DNA from: Marisa cornuarietis
Taxonomy: Eukaryota > Mollusca > Gastropoda > Architaenioglossa > Ampullariidae
Assembly (NCBI GenBank): GCA_004794655.1
Contig: SMMW01000614.1
Span: 5,168,501 to 5,232,500 of the forward strand
Direction: 5' to 3'
DNA: 64,000 nt
In this document: piece after piece, positions 12,301 to 51,732 of the stretch
Layout: the number at the start of each line of letters is the position of its first letter
Numbering within the stretch: position 1 is the stretch's first letter
Made by a program: the position numbers and the translations under genes
The notes under the pieces: generated by a model
What the model saw: only the letters and a program-made list of their open reading frames with translations
Databases searched by the model: none
What the model was told of the DNA's origin: nothing

Positions 12301-12962
12301 CTCTTTCCATGGCCAATGCTGGTCCAAATACGAACGGATCTCAGTTCTTCGTTACAGCCGTACCCACGGTACTAAAACTTTTTCTCAGTTAATATGTGTG
12401 TGTGTGTGTGGGTGCATGCATTTGCAAAGATCCTTGAGTGCTTGTTTTGGATGAACTAAATCATCACAAGAAAAGCTTGAGCAACTGCTAGAATATAAAA
12501 GAAGTCATGGCTTCCATAGCCTGGGGGCTACAAGGGCACTGAACTGTAAGTGGTTCATCATATTCAGGGCATGATATGAAAGGTGGTCTTTCTGCTTCTT
12601 CTGCCTTTTAACCTGCTGGATAAATCAGGGATCCATCTCTTTTGCGTGGGCAGGGGGAGTCTGCCAAAGCACCTACCTATCTTTACATTTTGGGCTGAAA
12701 AGATTTTGTTCAGTTTTATTGACCTGGGCTTATTACCCTAGCATAAGGAAGTGGAGTTGTTTTTTGTTTTTTTTTGTAAGAATGATTTAACTTCACTACT
12801 CAAATCTCTGGCTTGCAGCCTTGGCTGGACAACAAACACACAGTCTTTGGTCGTGTGGTGAAGGGCATGGAGGTTGTACAGAGCATCAGTACGGTCAAGA
12901 CGCATCCCAAGACGGATAAACCTTATGACGACATCCGCATCACCAACATTACTATCAAATAG
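274..12962 (+). CDS. PPWD1: PPWD1, peptidylprolyl isomerase domain and WD repeat protein 1 (3' fourteen exons; 5' end outside window)
   Basis: Fourteen exons join in frame (1642 nt, one leading base plus 547 codons with stop TAG at 12960-12962): 274-377, 650-745, 1324-1411, 2078-2183, 4104-4247, 6608-6682, 7026-7200, 7452-7505, 7997-8237, 8791-8857, 9435-9517, 9693-9805, 12217-12368, 12819-12962. All introns are GT-AG. The in-window protein is 546 residues; vertebrate PPWD1 is about 646, so roughly 100 residues lie upstream. The first ~250 residues are WD-repeat blades ([26 protein letters not shown]). Residues about 384-546 are a cyclophilin domain with the catalytic FHR, FMIQTGD, NGSQFF and [10 protein letters not shown] motifs intact, so isomerase activity is expected. 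PPWD1 is a nuclear spliceosome-associated cyclophilin. Assignment rests on exon-by-exon similarity along the whole length; exon limits were judged by eye. Confidence 0.96.
650..745 (+). CDS. PPWD1: PPWD1 exon b
   Basis: Acceptor CCCATCAG, donor GTGAGT. It encodes GAVNDLAMS to KVFDVINF, the next WD blade. Confidence 0.92.
1324..1411 (+). CDS. PPWD1: PPWD1 exon c
   Basis: The donor is GTGCGT at 1412. An earlier GTGACC at 1387 looks like a donor but must be read through: only the later site gives [10 protein letters not shown] and restores the frame of the next exon. Confidence 0.88.
2078..2183 (+). CDS. PPWD1: PPWD1 exon d
   Basis: Acceptor GTTTTAG, donor GTCAGT. It encodes [15 protein letters not shown] and the following DKLHFSP segment typical of PPWD1. 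Confidence 0.9.
2536..2765 (+). repeat. tRNA-derived SINE in a PPWD1 intron
   Basis: Reading plus, an A-box-like GGTGGATAAAGCACTG and a B-box-like GGTCTGATACTC are followed by a body containing ACCCAGCTGTTGGGAATAAG. The same core recurs, diverged, in the SINE at 14505-14728 (minus strand). It is therefore probably one SINE superfamily of the genome. Confidence 0.55.
2775..3919 (-). mobile_element. RTE-like LINE reverse transcriptase fragment, broken
   Basis: On the minus strand three separated blocks read as a reverse transcriptase. About 3640-3570 gives [15 protein letters not shown] and [14 protein letters not shown]. About 3285-3100 gives [15 protein letters not shown], a decayed form of the KAFD..SR..LW region. 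About 3061-2846 gives [22 protein letters not shown] and the LFADD active-site motif. The stretch that should join the first two blocks is replaced by a minisatellite. Stops and frame changes show it is dead. It is antisense to PPWD1 and lies within one intron. Confidence 0.7.
3384..3568. repeat. 28-bp minisatellite, about 6.5 copies
   Basis: Units of about 28 bp share the core CAGTGCTTGAGGCAATAGGG with TACTCATA between them. Copies have diverged by substitutions and small indels; the third is about 4 bp longer. Confidence 0.85.
4104..4247 (+). CDS. PPWD1: PPWD1 exon e
   Basis: Acceptor TGTGCAG, donor GTAACT, phase 0 at both ends (48 codons). It encodes [10 protein letters not shown], then VEYWAGP and DTDLYEFLK. 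Confidence 0.93.
5474..5827 (-). pseudogene. LINE ORF1 fragment (coiled coil plus RNA-binding start)
   Basis: Open for 117 codons. The N-terminal half has no recognised domain; from about residue 55 it is a heptad-rich helix ([20 protein letters not shown]), then the [14 protein letters not shown] motif that begins the RNA-binding domain of L1/Tx1-like ORF1 proteins. It stops before the rest of that domain. Confidence 0.65.
5900..5926 (-). other. 2A-like ribosome-skipping motif GDVKLNPGP
   Basis: Minus-strand codons read [14 protein letters not shown], preceded by a hydrophobic stretch. It matches the 2A pattern D-V/I-E-x-N-P-G-P except for Lys in place of Glu. Such motifs are known at the N terminus of ORF proteins of several APE-type LINE clades. 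Here it sits just ahead of the ORF1 fragment but is separated from it by a stop. Confidence 0.7.
6608..6682 (+). CDS. PPWD1: PPWD1 exon f
   Basis: Acceptor CTGTCAG, donor GTAGGT. 25 codons, [15 protein letters not shown] to ATDRK, the start of another WD blade. Confidence 0.92.
7026..7200 (+). CDS. PPWD1: PPWD1 exon g
   Basis: Acceptor TTTCCAAG, donor GTTAGT. It encodes [10 protein letters not shown] and the conserved linker [10 protein letters not shown] and [15 protein letters not shown]; it ends in phase 1. Confidence 0.92.
7452..7505 (+). CDS. PPWD1: PPWD1 exon h
   Basis: A 54-nt exon between acceptor TATTACAG and donor GTAAGC, encoding [18 protein letters not shown]. Confidence 0.92.
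7997..8237 (+). CDS. PPWD1: PPWD1 exon i
   Basis: Acceptor TTTTCAG, donor GTATGC. It encodes [18 protein letters not shown] to [18 protein letters not shown], the end of the WD part; it ends with two bases of a split Lys codon. Confidence 0.93.
8791..8857 (+). CDS. PPWD1: PPWD1 exon j
   Basis: Acceptor CTTATAG, donor GTACAT. It encodes [20 protein letters not shown], the linker between the WD part and the cyclophilin domain. Confidence 0.92.
9435..9517 (+). CDS. PPWD1: PPWD1 exon k (start of cyclophilin domain)
   Basis: Acceptor CTGCCAG, donor GTAAGT. It encodes [20 protein letters not shown], the first strands of the isomerase fold. Confidence 0.93.
9693..9805 (+). CDS. PPWD1: PPWD1 exon l (catalytic Arg)
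   Basis: Acceptor ATTTCAG, donor GTAAGA. It encodes [17 protein letters not shown], then [16 protein letters not shown] with the catalytic Arg of FHR and the Phe and Gln of FMIQ. Confidence 0.94.
10607..10802. repeat. Imperfect direct repeat of about 75 bp (two copies)
   Basis: Copies at about 10607-10681 and 10728-10802 share ACATCTGCA, then AAAGAATAATGATAATAAAA and GCTTTTTT. They are in the large PPWD1 intron 9806-12216, which shows no coding similarity. Confidence 0.6.
12217..12368 (+). CDS. PPWD1: PPWD1 exon m
   Basis: Acceptor TCAACAG, donor GTACTA. It encodes [31 protein letters not shown] and TAVPT, core cyclophilin motifs. Confidence 0.95.
12819..12962 (+). CDS. PPWD1: PPWD1 last coding exon
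   Basis: Acceptor CTTGCAG; stop TAG. It encodes [20 protein letters not shown] to ITNITIK, with the substrate-pocket Trp conserved. Confidence 0.95.
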   Translation, partial: PWLDNKHTVFGRVVKGMEVVQSISTVKTHPKTDKPYDDIRITNITIK

Positions 12963-13725
12963 CTCCTCATATGGGGAGAGAACTTTGCAGGACAACAGAA
13001 TTACAGTGCAGGGTGACTGCAAGATGTGTGAAATGGGGGTGGGGGGAGAAGATTGGAGAATGCAGTGGAAATGAGTGAGCCTGCAGAGACGTTGCTCCAG
13101 TTGTATGGTTTGCAGTACTCTATTTCAGTCATGATAATGGTTACATTTTACAAAAGATAGTTGTGCCGTATATTCAAGGCGCACAGAAAAACACAATATG
13201 ATGTTAATTTTTATTACAGCTAAAAAGTTGCATACAGAAACGCAGATGCTAGACCCTCCCTTCCCAAGGAAAATGTCACCAGATTCTTTGCAATGTGCAT
13301 TAATGTTACCAAAAAAACACAAAACTGCCTCCCATGTCTACATCACTGATTTCCACTGATGTTGCACTATCAGCTACTAAGGCACTTTCTGGCAGTTCAA
13401 TAATGTGCATCCAGTATTTTGGGTGAAGATCTCAAGAACATGAGAACACAAGCATCATGTGATCCGCTGCAGTTACAGGCAGGCTTCGGCATGTCCATTC
13501 TTTTTGGAATCTCTTTATATTACCTGTTTTGTTCACAGTGCAAACCAAAAATCTCCATGGCTCCCATTTAATAAAAACGTCCAATTACAGAACACAGCTA
13601 AAACAAATGTATGTAAAAGTGAAAAAGTCATTGCAGAATTCTAAGCATCACAAGAACAAAACAAAAGTAAATAACTAGTTCAATGGAATGTCATAATATT
13701 TTTACAGCAACAGGAATGACTGACG

Positions 13726-13731
13726 AATAAA
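13726..13731 (+). terminator. Candidate PPWD1 polyadenylation signal AATAAA
   Basis: First clear AATAAA on the plus strand after the PPWD1 stop, about 760 nt downstream. No transcript data; a plausible 3'UTR length. Confidence 0.35.
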
Positions 13732-14504
13732 AACAAATCCAGCTGGCTATACATTTTTGCCTATCCAAGAGTCACTTATTCTGCACTATCCCGACTAATA
13801 AGAATTTCACCCTTACCTAGCAAGTATTTTGACAATTTTACTGTAGCCTGCCTGTTGAAATACATTCATCATTATTTATTATTAAGTGCTAATATCAAAT
13901 CGCAGTGACAGCAACAGTTAGAAAAACAAACACTGGAATGGCACAGATTTTTTTGTCTCTTCAATGCATTTCTTTACTAAAGGTATGAGCCATCACCCCC
14001 AAAACTGAAAAATTAGAGATTTAAGTCAGATATATTTAGGCAACCGAGTACTAATCACTGCACATTAATACTCCCCAAAAACAAAAACTCAAAATACCCC
14101 CCCCCCCCAAGAAAACTGATGCCAGTTACTATCCAACTTTCTGGTGTCTTCATGTGTAAAGCCATTTCGGAGAAGCTTCTAGAAAGCAAGAGTTCAATGA
14201 GCGAATACCAAAGAAACGACACACTTTAGTCCCTGATTGAAAGCACTGAGAAAAAAAGCCTACACCTAGCAATCTGACAAACATCATTGCTGCTGTGAAC
14301 CATCAACTCAATAAACAGAAAACTTCCTGCACCTCTCCTAAACACTAGCATTTTAGAAAACCTCAGTTACCATAAAAGATGGCTGTCAATAGTCAAATAA
14401 AAGTGGACGTTTACAAGAAGCACCTTAGCAAAAGGTAAAGGTCATTACCTCTTTTTTTTTTTTTTTTTTTAAACAGGATTGAAGAAATGGCGCTGGGGGG
14501 GGGG

Positions 14505-14728
14505 GTAGTGAGGTATTAGAGACCACACCTTTTGCAGAGCCAGTTTTATGTGAGGATGGTCCAGTCTCTGCACCATCTCACTGCCTTACCTCTCCCCAGT
14601 CCTCTGTGGAGTTAGGTACACATTCCTGACAGCTGGGTTCACTAAGTAAAAGTTGATGTGCCATACTGGTATTGAAGCAGTGTACCTCTGAGTTTGGATG
14701 CCAGTGCCCTAACTACTTGGCTATTTGG
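14505..14728 (-). repeat. tRNA-derived SINE
   Basis: Minus-strand reading begins AGCCAAGTAGTTAGGGCACT (A-box region) with B-box-like GCTTCAATACC at 14678-14668, then the body GAACCCAGCTGTCAGGAATG shared with the SINE at 2536-2765. A poly-T run follows at 14452-14470. Confidence 0.65.
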
Positions 14729-16493
14729 AAAGATGATTGGCTGTACAAATCAGCACAAAATATGTCTTCAAACCCTGAGGTGCATCAAATTCAATATGCA
14801 TCTTCATTATTTTTTTCTGCATTATGCACAATACTCCAGCAACGTGCTCCTGTCATGACCAGCTCTGCCTGTCGTGTAGAAGAAATGCAAACACCCTGCG
14901 CCATGATAAGGCATGCACATATATATGAAATTATTGCTGATACAGGTTTATATGATTTAGTGCTTAATAGGAATATATCTTGCAATTTCTTATATGTAAA
15001 TGGGAATAAAATAACATTAAATAATGAAAGCCATATTCATGGGTAGAATGGTAACTGACATTTTTGTTACAGAGATGCCGTACAATCCAATTCCTGGCTT
15101 ATTTTCAGTTTGATTTTGCTTCTTGTTCAAGTAACTTCAAGCCCAACATTAAAACAGCTATACAAAATGTGTTTAGAACTATGCTGGCAAAAAAAAAAAA
15201 AAGAGTTCAAAGAAGACACTAATGCAACATCTATAACAGGGATCATACTGCGATGGCTAAAGCTGATACTTTTGAAGATTCCCAATTTACAGACTGTGGT
15301 CATGCATATTTGGTATGTTTGCATGCTTGGTGCACATTAAAATCATTTCCTCCTGTGCTTACAATGCTATCATCAACAACAAAATTGATGTAGGAAACTA
15401 TTTGTTCTATATGAAGATAGCCCACATGGACAAAAACTAGCAACCAAACAAAAATGCTATTTATAATGTTCTACAATAAATGTATATTAAATATTTTATT
15501 ATATATTTGCAAATACACATGAAGTGTCTTGGGGACCACAAACTAGTGCTTGTAAGACTTCAGAGTAAGTGTATTTATTATATATGCATCTTTACATTTT
15601 AAGTGGATGCATTATTCTACATTTTTGTTTTGTCTATTTCACACCTTTATTTTTGACCTGGCTGTCCTGCCTACCTACTACCACAGTCAGTGCAAACTGT
15701 CTGTACTGCCTAACAATGCATTCTCCATGACAGTAATACAATTCTGCACTTCAAACGATACAAGCTTCCAACAGAACAAGTTGTAAAAACCAACTAAATC
15801 ATTGTGCAATAATAATTGTTCACTTCATTCCTGCTCATTTTTATATTTGTGTCAGTTTGCAAGATTACATTGTTAGAGGGTTTAAATTTTACCCACAGAT
15901 GCCTTACTGCAAAACTGAAGGTCGAGATGTGCTGCGTACAGTAGGAAGAGTCAATGAATGCTTTTATAAATTCACATTTTACCAACTTCTCAAATGGCAC
16001 ATTATATTTAGGGCCTGAAAAGGCTAAAAATGATAATAAAGTCTCTAGGAACACTGCATGATCTGACACTGGGGAGAGGTGCACAAGATGAGGCAATCCT
16101 GGCCACAAGCACTAATACATTGCAAAACAAGGACAGACAATATATGAATGAGGATATATCATGATAACTGCCCCATGAAGCAATATTATCCTCACCAGCC
16201 ATGATACGAAATGATCGGTATATGGACACTAAGGTGCTAACGATCCCTACCCCTGTTATCTTCCTCCCTCCCTCTCTGCCAAATCTTACCACATTTATTT
16301 GTTGCAGTTACAGCTCAATGTTAAATGCTGTGATGTTTGACTTCACATGATGCACTGCCACAGCTGTAGCTTCAAATAATACCTACAGATTCTTCACAAA
16401 CATCACATAAAGCCATTATGCAACTGCTGAATGTCTAATATCTACACTTGAGGCGAGGCCCACCTTGCCTCGGTTATAGTTTTATACATAGTA

Positions 16494-17203
16494 CAGTGAT
16501 ATCTCGGCACTCAAACATTTTGGTTCTCGACCAATATTTTTGAGAGAATTCTGTTTTGGTGCTCGACCACATGCTCAGCACTCAAACATTGCACTAAAAC
16601 CTTACACAGCTTACCAATTACGCTTTGGGGCAAAACAAAGGGGACCTGGTCACTTTTCATATTGATTTTGAGCAGTAAAGACCTGTCCTGGTGCTTGTAT
16701 TCACAATGTCTTTTTTAAATATATCTTTATGTATGTATGCCATATGGTCATCATGGCACCCAAGAAATTTTCTGATGTTAAAAGTGGAGAAAAACAGTAA
16801 GAATGACAATTGACTTAACAAAAGAACTTGTTGCTCAGCATGAAATTGGCACGTGTGTCTGAATTAGAAATGCAGTATGGCAGAGTTAAGTCAAAGCCAT
16901 GAAAGTGCCAGACCTGGCAAAAGGAATAAAAGTGATAACAAAGGTCTCATATAGCTATAACAAATTTCTCATATAGTGAATGAGAAAGGTTATTACTAGT
17001 GTGGAGAAATGAAAAACAGCCGGAAACAAGTCCATTGTTTAACATATGCCATACTTTAAAATATGTTAAATAGCACAAGGTAGTTAGCTACTGGTGGAGA
17101 CTAAAAGCAGTTACAGTTACATCATTTGCTATGGGTGGAAAAAGTACTCAACGCTCTACTAGCCTTCCAGAATGGATTGTTGTCGACTGCCGAGGCACCA
17201 CTG
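16494..17203. mobile_element. Non-autonomous pogo/Tigger-like DNA transposon
   Basis: The left end CAGTGATATCTCGGCACTC and the inverted right end (ending GACTGCCGAGGCACCACTG) form imperfect terminal inverted repeats of about 20 bp, each flanked by TA, the usual target duplication. Inside, plus strand near 16754-17010, decayed codons read APKKFSDVKSGEK, VSELEMQYGRVKS and ERLLLVWRNEKQ, the N-terminal helix-turn-helix region of pogo/Tigger transposases. The rest of the transposase is deleted. Confidence 0.75.
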
Positions 17204-18809
17204 TACAATGTTAAAAAAATAAAACCACTCAACATCATACATGTCATGTTCAATAAATAAATTCAATACACTATGGCAAACAGCTGCACAGAAAAAGTTC
17301 ATCAACAGGTGAATATGCTTTGCCTTTGTGCCAGAAACATGAATGTTCACAAAATAGATTACAACAATTAATCCAATGTTACAACATTGAAGTAAACCAA
17401 AATTATCTATCATGAACCACAACAGAAGAAACCACCTCAGTACCAAGTGACAGTATAATCACCTATAAATGTTGATTTACTGAGTTCTAAAAAGTGAATG
17501 CTTACCAAGGGTGCAAGAATATGCGTGAACAGTAAATATAAAATCTCTTCTAGCCAACTCGTACTCTATTTGCTTTGTCGGCTACAAAGCACAACTCAGT
17601 GTTTTTGGGGAGGCTGAGTGATAATGCAAAAGTATAACATGCATCAAGTGTACATTAAAAACTAGCAAATACATGGAAATAGGTGCACTTAAAAAAAGCA
17701 AATCAGAACGGATGCTTGTATTAAAATGTTGAAAGAAAGTTTTAGTTTATCTCAGAGAACTGAAAGCCCTTGGATTGCAGTGTGGTTTACAAATGTAGGA
17801 AAACCCCAATTTACTGCTAGTCAATGTATAAAAAAGCTGCTTCGTGCATAAAAAGTATGTTTTAAAAGGCCATGTCACAACTCTAGGCTCAAAATAGCAC
17901 AACCTCAAGCAGAGAATAATTCAACCACACTATGAAACAGTACACAACAGTAGCAGGAATGTTAACCCTTGGTAATAAACTACTGCATTCATAACAGTTA
18001 CAACAAACCAAAGTCAACAGGGAATGTCAGAAAACAGCATAACAACATGAAGCACATTAAAGTGCCCAGTCCAAATTTCTAATTTGCATAAAATCATTGC
18101 TAAAGGCACACATAAATGCATAGGAGTTAAAAATGGTACTGTCTGGGTAACACCCCTTGTATGACTGCGACCTATATTGCTGAATGCATGATGAAACCTT
18201 GATCACACTGAATGCGGAGGTAGAATAGACAGCAGCAATGTATGTGAACAAGAGGCAAGTATACAGTAAATATACGGAGACATTTTGTACGTCTTCAACA
18301 ATAACAAACCAGTGAAAAGCATGCCATTATTTGTATTTGCATGGTATTATGCACTGACCAGAGTATGAATGCTGAAAAAAAACATTCCCAAAGTAGTCAG
18401 TAGCAAAAATCACTTTTCATGCTTCAATGCCATCAAGACTAAAGACCACTTTCCATGCTTTGATGTTGTCGAGACCAAAGCAAAATGAAAAAGGAAGTTG
18501 CCCCTCCACATCAAGATCTGACTTGGCTTTGTGGACTGAGGTGGTCAGATGTTTCTCTAAAGATCCCCTCCCTACAATGACAATGCTTTACAATATTGTC
18601 CTTACAACACAATAATACAAATAAGTATATAGTGATAATAATAATTATAATAATAATGCTGGCTGCATTTAGCAACACTGCTACTGGTTGCCCAAAGACA
18701 CAGCTGCAAGCTCTGCCTTCTTCTGTGCGCCATCTTTTACAGCTAGTAGTGTTACTGCTGTCAGCAGAATGCTGTAGGTAGAAGTGGGTGTAAACTCAGT
18801 CTGTTTCCC
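17204..18809. other. Intergenic, nothing recognised
   Basis: AT-rich sequence between the convergent PPWD1 and KANK genes. No open frame with coding character and no clear repeat on either strand; it could hold KANK 3'UTR. Confidence 0.4.
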
Positions 18810-18881
18810 TCACAGCTCTGTCTCCTGCACCACTCGGTCTGCATTCATGGAGTGTAACACATTGCCTAGTGGACCAGGTGC
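18810..18881 (-). CDS. KANK: Candidate alternative last exon of KANK
   Basis: Minus-strand acceptor TTAACACTTTTCTTGGCAG precedes 24 codons ending in TGA. The peptide starts APGPLGNVLHSM and ends RVVQETEL. Phase 0 matches the donor at the end of KANK exon 10 (22991), so it could replace the short exon at 21667-21620. Family C termini vary, so similarity cannot decide. It could also be chance or part of another gene. Confidence 0.35.
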   Translation of the reverse strand, partial: APGPLGNVLHSMNADRVVQETEL

Positions 18882-21619
18882 CTGCCAAGAAAAGTGTTAA
18901 GTGACAAAGTGTTTTCACCAAATGTAAACTGCTGAGGGAGATAAGTCAGCAAAATTGTTCTAAACACTCTGTCTTAGCTACACCACCCCACCAACCTTAA
19001 CTGCTGATGGCATATCACTTCTGAAATGTTGACGTTGGGTGGAAACATGTTATGAGGATTCTGTGAACCTGTGGTAGCATTACTCTCAAAGTGCAGATGT
19101 CGCATAGCCAGTGCACAAGCCATGTCACACAAATAGGTGCATATCAAAACATTCATCATCCACAGCACTAAATTATAACACTGGTTCTTCAAATGTACAG
19201 TGTAAGTTTCCACATGTAAACACATCTACCTACATAACCAATCCCTTCCTTTCAAGTAAATAATAATATAAATAAACATGTTCTCTCTTAAAAGCACAAT
19301 CAGACTATCCGACCTACCCTACACCCACCAGTCTACAACATTCTTTCCCCTCCCAGCCCCACATCTTGTATCAAGTACACATCTCTTATCAGCCCTTACT
19401 TGACAAAGAACTACTGTTGGCATCAGCTGTTTCAACAACTAAATAGAAACAGTACCAACATGTAAAAATTAGAGTGAAATGCAACTATTCACAAAACCTT
19501 GTGATAAGCAGAACATCTCAGGAGCAGAGAAATTTGTTTTGACAAGAACAGGGAGTTTAGACATTTAGACATTTGACAAAAATATCAGAGTAGAGACACT
19601 GTGTCAACAAAAATCACCATGATAACACACATAAACAAAAACAAACTGCAGGATAAACACCATCAATTTGGCAAGGGGTGGTGGTGATGGAACATGTCTC
19701 CTGAAAAACATGCAGCCATGCAGATAAAGCGCTGGTCTGTAAAATGTTAGGTAAAATTATACAGGTGCACACACTTTAAAAAATAGCATTAACTGCTCCA
19801 CACACTGATTAACAGCTGTTTTGCTACAAGCAGAAGAGATTAAAAAAAAAACAGGATGGGAAGTTCTGATGTTTTCATAAAACTTGAGAAGTATAGTTAA
19901 ACAGGTTAAACAAGCTGATAGGTGAAACAAACCGGTGAATTTTTTCAAAGGCTTTATGAAACACAAGCTTCAGGAACAAATGTTAACAGTTCAGCACCAT
20001 AAGCTTGCAGCGTGTTACTTGTTAGCTGATGCCTACACCACAGACAGAAGCCTCTGTTACCGACTGTCAGATTAATGCACTGCTAAGGGTCTGGCTTCTG
20101 GAGTCATATCTTTCCTTTACCTGACTCACTTGCAGCTTCTCAACCTTGTCAGAAAATGCCTACCTCTTGACCTAAATCATCAAGCCATTACTGGGTAAGA
20201 AATACCAGTTTCAGTTGCCTTGACCATTGAAAATAGCACGAACTGTGTAATTTAAATGCAAATCCATATACTTCAGAGATCAACATCACGCGTGAATGTC
20301 ATTTTCTCTGTATTATCAATACCAAAAGAATCCAAAATGGTAATCTGCACCATTCTTCATAAACATCCCCCTGAGTGTAAGGTGCCTGCAATCTATCCTG
20401 TACTTTTCAGCAAAAAAAACCCTCTTGCTAACATTTAAAATTCATTTGGTAGTTATAGTTTTATCTATTTATTTCAATGTTATGGTATGCCTGTTGTTTT
20501 TTTCTTTGTGTCCGTGTTTTAATTTTATAACCTTAATTCAACAGCTCTTGATACTCATCACAGTGAATTCACACTGTTCACAAGCGATATTCGCGGGTAA
20601 AATGTATGAACCTGTATACGAATATGTAAGAACATTTCTACCACACTATAGGGGTTATATTTGGATCTTCTTTACGCAAGACAATTATAGCTCCTACTTT
20701 CTTTACTTCAGATCTACGGAAGACCATTTTCTAATATACCTGCAGTAGATGGTTTTCTGATAAACCTGCAGCACTACTTTTAAAGTTTAAAGTACAGAAA
20801 AACTGATATGAAAGTTTCTCAGAACAGCAATAAGTGGTGAAACCATTATGCAAAACAGCCACTGTAGTTACACCAGCCCAATGTATATGTTTCAAGCTGA
20901 TACAATAATACCAAGCAATTTACAAAAACTACAAGCTTGCTAAACAAATTTATTTAATAAATGATATGTATGTATGGTGCATAGAATGTAAGAGTGATAC
21001 AGACGTAAGCTAGAAAGCTTACAAGGAAATGTGAGTTAAAAGAATACTAATTCCTACAACTCAGTGAACTACGATAAGTGTGATACAAAATGCAGCAAAT
21101 TCTGTCAAACCTGTTAGCTGTGAAACCTCTACATGCTGCAAACAAAGATAACAAAGTTTAAAGAACTATCTTCTCCTACAACTCTTATCACTTGTGGACT
21201 ACAGTACAAAGTACTGAAGAGGTCCCTTTAGTATAACTGTCATTTCATGGGAGCAAAAGAGAAACAGAAAACTTCACATTGCTAACTTCTGTGTGAATGC
21301 ATGTACACTCTTGGCTATCAAAAGATTGTAGATATGTGAGAATCTGTTCAGTCAACATACAGATATCTCTCACAATATGCTATAACCCCTTACTTTTAAA
21401 AGGGTTCATTGCATCATCTGACTTCTCTCCCCTACTATTTCCAACTGATTTAACTGCAAGAATTGCAGCAAACAGAAACACTTCCAGGAGGGAGCCTAGA
21501 AGAAAATTAAAAAAAAAACCACTCATCCCACACTGCACTTTCACTGTGCAAAAGACACCGAACACATGCCATCAGCAAGCAAGACAAACAAATACAATAC
21601 AAAGCAAAAGAGATTTTAT
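18882..21619. other. Intergenic or KANK 3' region, nothing recognised
   Basis: No coding similarity in six frames. If the exon at 21667 is terminal this is downstream sequence; if the exon at 18881 is used, it is intron. A partial SINE-like segment (CAGATAAAGCGCTGGTCTG) lies near 19720. Confidence 0.4.

Positions 21620-21620
<1 letters not shown>
21615..21620 (-). terminator. Candidate KANK polyadenylation signal AATAAA
   Basis: AATAAA begins on the last base of the KANK stop codon in the main model; such a close signal would give a very short 3'UTR, so use is uncertain. Confidence 0.25.
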
Positions 21621-49856
<28,236 letters not shown>

Positions 49857-49904
49857 CTTCTAGTTGAGTTGTCAACCTGCTTACGAATCGCTGGTCATTG
49901 TTAG
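49857..49904 (-). promoter_or_regulatory. KANK 5'UTR part of exon 1, with a short upstream ORF
   Basis: Acceptor TTTTTGTTGCAG at 49916-49905 implies a further 5' non-coding exon upstream. A five-codon upstream ORF (ATG at 49898, TAA ending 49881) lies 24 nt before the KANK start. Confidence 0.6.
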
Positions 49905-51696
49905 CTGCAACAAAAATGTGTTTACAAATTCAAAAGGATGTTAAATAAATGCGATAGATGCAAACACCAAAACATTAACACCTTACTTTCGAAAGACAAA
50001 ATGAACAAAACTGAACTTGAAATAAGTCCACCTCACTGACATTAATAAAAGCCATTTCTATAGCTCTCGGGGAGAAACATCACTTTAGCATCGGGAGAAA
50101 ACCATTTCTTCAGCACCGGTGAAAATCATCTTATGGGACAAACGAAGTAAACGCCGATAAAAAAGCGATTTCAAGAAAACTTCAAAGATAAACTGCCAAC
50201 TAAAATAGACACCTTTCAGAAATAGTAGAGGGACGAGGCAGGGTGACAATCGCCGTGTGAAACACCAAGACTTATGGAAAACAAGAGCGACCTGGATTCG
50301 AAAAGTACTCTGATCATCACGTGAACGAGAGGAAAAAAAAAACTTCCATCCAAAGTGAGACAAAACATCAGACAGAAATCGCCGACTACAACAGCCGTCC
50401 ACTCACAAGTAGGACTTTGCAACAATATTACAGCGGTAGACAAGAGCCGGAAAAATGCAATTATATCGTTAAACATGAAACTACAGAGCAGCAATTTCCC
50501 AATTCCGGCCTGAGTTTTCTGAACAAGTCTTTATCGTGTAATGATTATTATTCCGATAATCAAGATGCCAACAACAATAACTAATGTCCCCCCTTTGAGG
50601 TTTTTTGGTACAATTGCATACGTGTCTTCCGATGAGGTTCACCAGCATCTTGAGAACAGAAGCTTGCAATCTTGCAGAACTTTCTGCTTCGCTCGGTAAC
50701 CTAGGGCCATGAAGAGCGTATACTTTCACAAATAAGAGAAACCCTTTAGGAAAAGTAGTCACTGAGAGCTCGGAAGTCGAACGAGCTGCACTGGCATTGT
50801 TACGGTGCATAACTGTGTCGCCCACTCATGAAAATGCTGAGTAGGCGAGCGCAGTCTTGGCTCACACTCTTCATTGCTGCCTCTGAGATGGCCCCCTAAC
50901 TCAAGATTCAACTGACGATTGTGGGTCAATCGCAGCTGGCATCTCGATGTCCAAACCCTGGGCACTGACAAGTCGGAAAACCACACAATGAGGCAAAATC
51001 TGACGCCTTTGTGCGCGCGCGTGTGTGTTGCGCGGGAAGGTGGGGGGGGGTGTTTGCAGAATGTGCATAAAGTTCCCATGACAACAAACCCGCGACCAAA
51101 GAGACGCACGACTTTCCGTACGCAATGCATGTATTGTTTACCCGAGTGCAATGTGATGTGACAGCGGTAAAAAAGAGAGAGAGAAAGTTACAAAAACCTT
51201 ATGACAAGGCCAACAGTAGCAAGCAGCGCCACAGTTACTGGGTTCAGTCTCGCCACACTCCGCCATCCCAATCAGAAAACTGCTCCAACGAGGAACAAAT
51301 GGCAGACCAATATATCTACAGCACGGACCTTCATTACTGGATAAGCGACTCAGGTTCATTTCCGGTGTAGGTCTCGGCTTTCCTTTAGACAGGCCTCGTG
51401 CTTCCAGTTCTTTGTTTGCATACCTTAAATAAATTCCTAAAGCAGATGTTTTGTTTTCGTAACAGAACAATCTATACAATCGTTTCCAAAAAATCAAAAA
51501 CAACGTTGTTTTAATTGTTAGTGGTAAAACAAGTCAATAGCATCTGTTGTGAGGATGTTTTTATATTATAAAATTGTCGAAAAATCTAAATGCGTTTTCT
51601 ATAAACAAACAGAACACATTTTACAGTAAATACTGTTTATTTTGCAATCAATCTTCTTTAACAAGGTTCTAATGACAGAAAGGCTTAATTTCTCAC

Positions 51697-51732
51697 TTCT
51701 AAAATTTCTTCTACGTTAGGAAGATCCGCCAT
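51697..51732 (-). CDS. Possible first coding exon of a minus-strand transcript
   Basis: ATG at 51732 sits in CAAAATGGCGGATC and opens MADLPNVEEILE, ending at donor GTGAGA in phase 0. It directly follows a promoter-like block. It is not in phase with KANK exon 1 or 2; phase would allow KANK exon 3. No similarity recognised; low confidence. Confidence 0.25.

Noticed and set aside
14452..14470. Poly-T run as a poly(A) tail of a minus-strand processed pseudogene
   Set aside because: It is adjacent to the SINE at 14505-14728 and no coding remnant is present.
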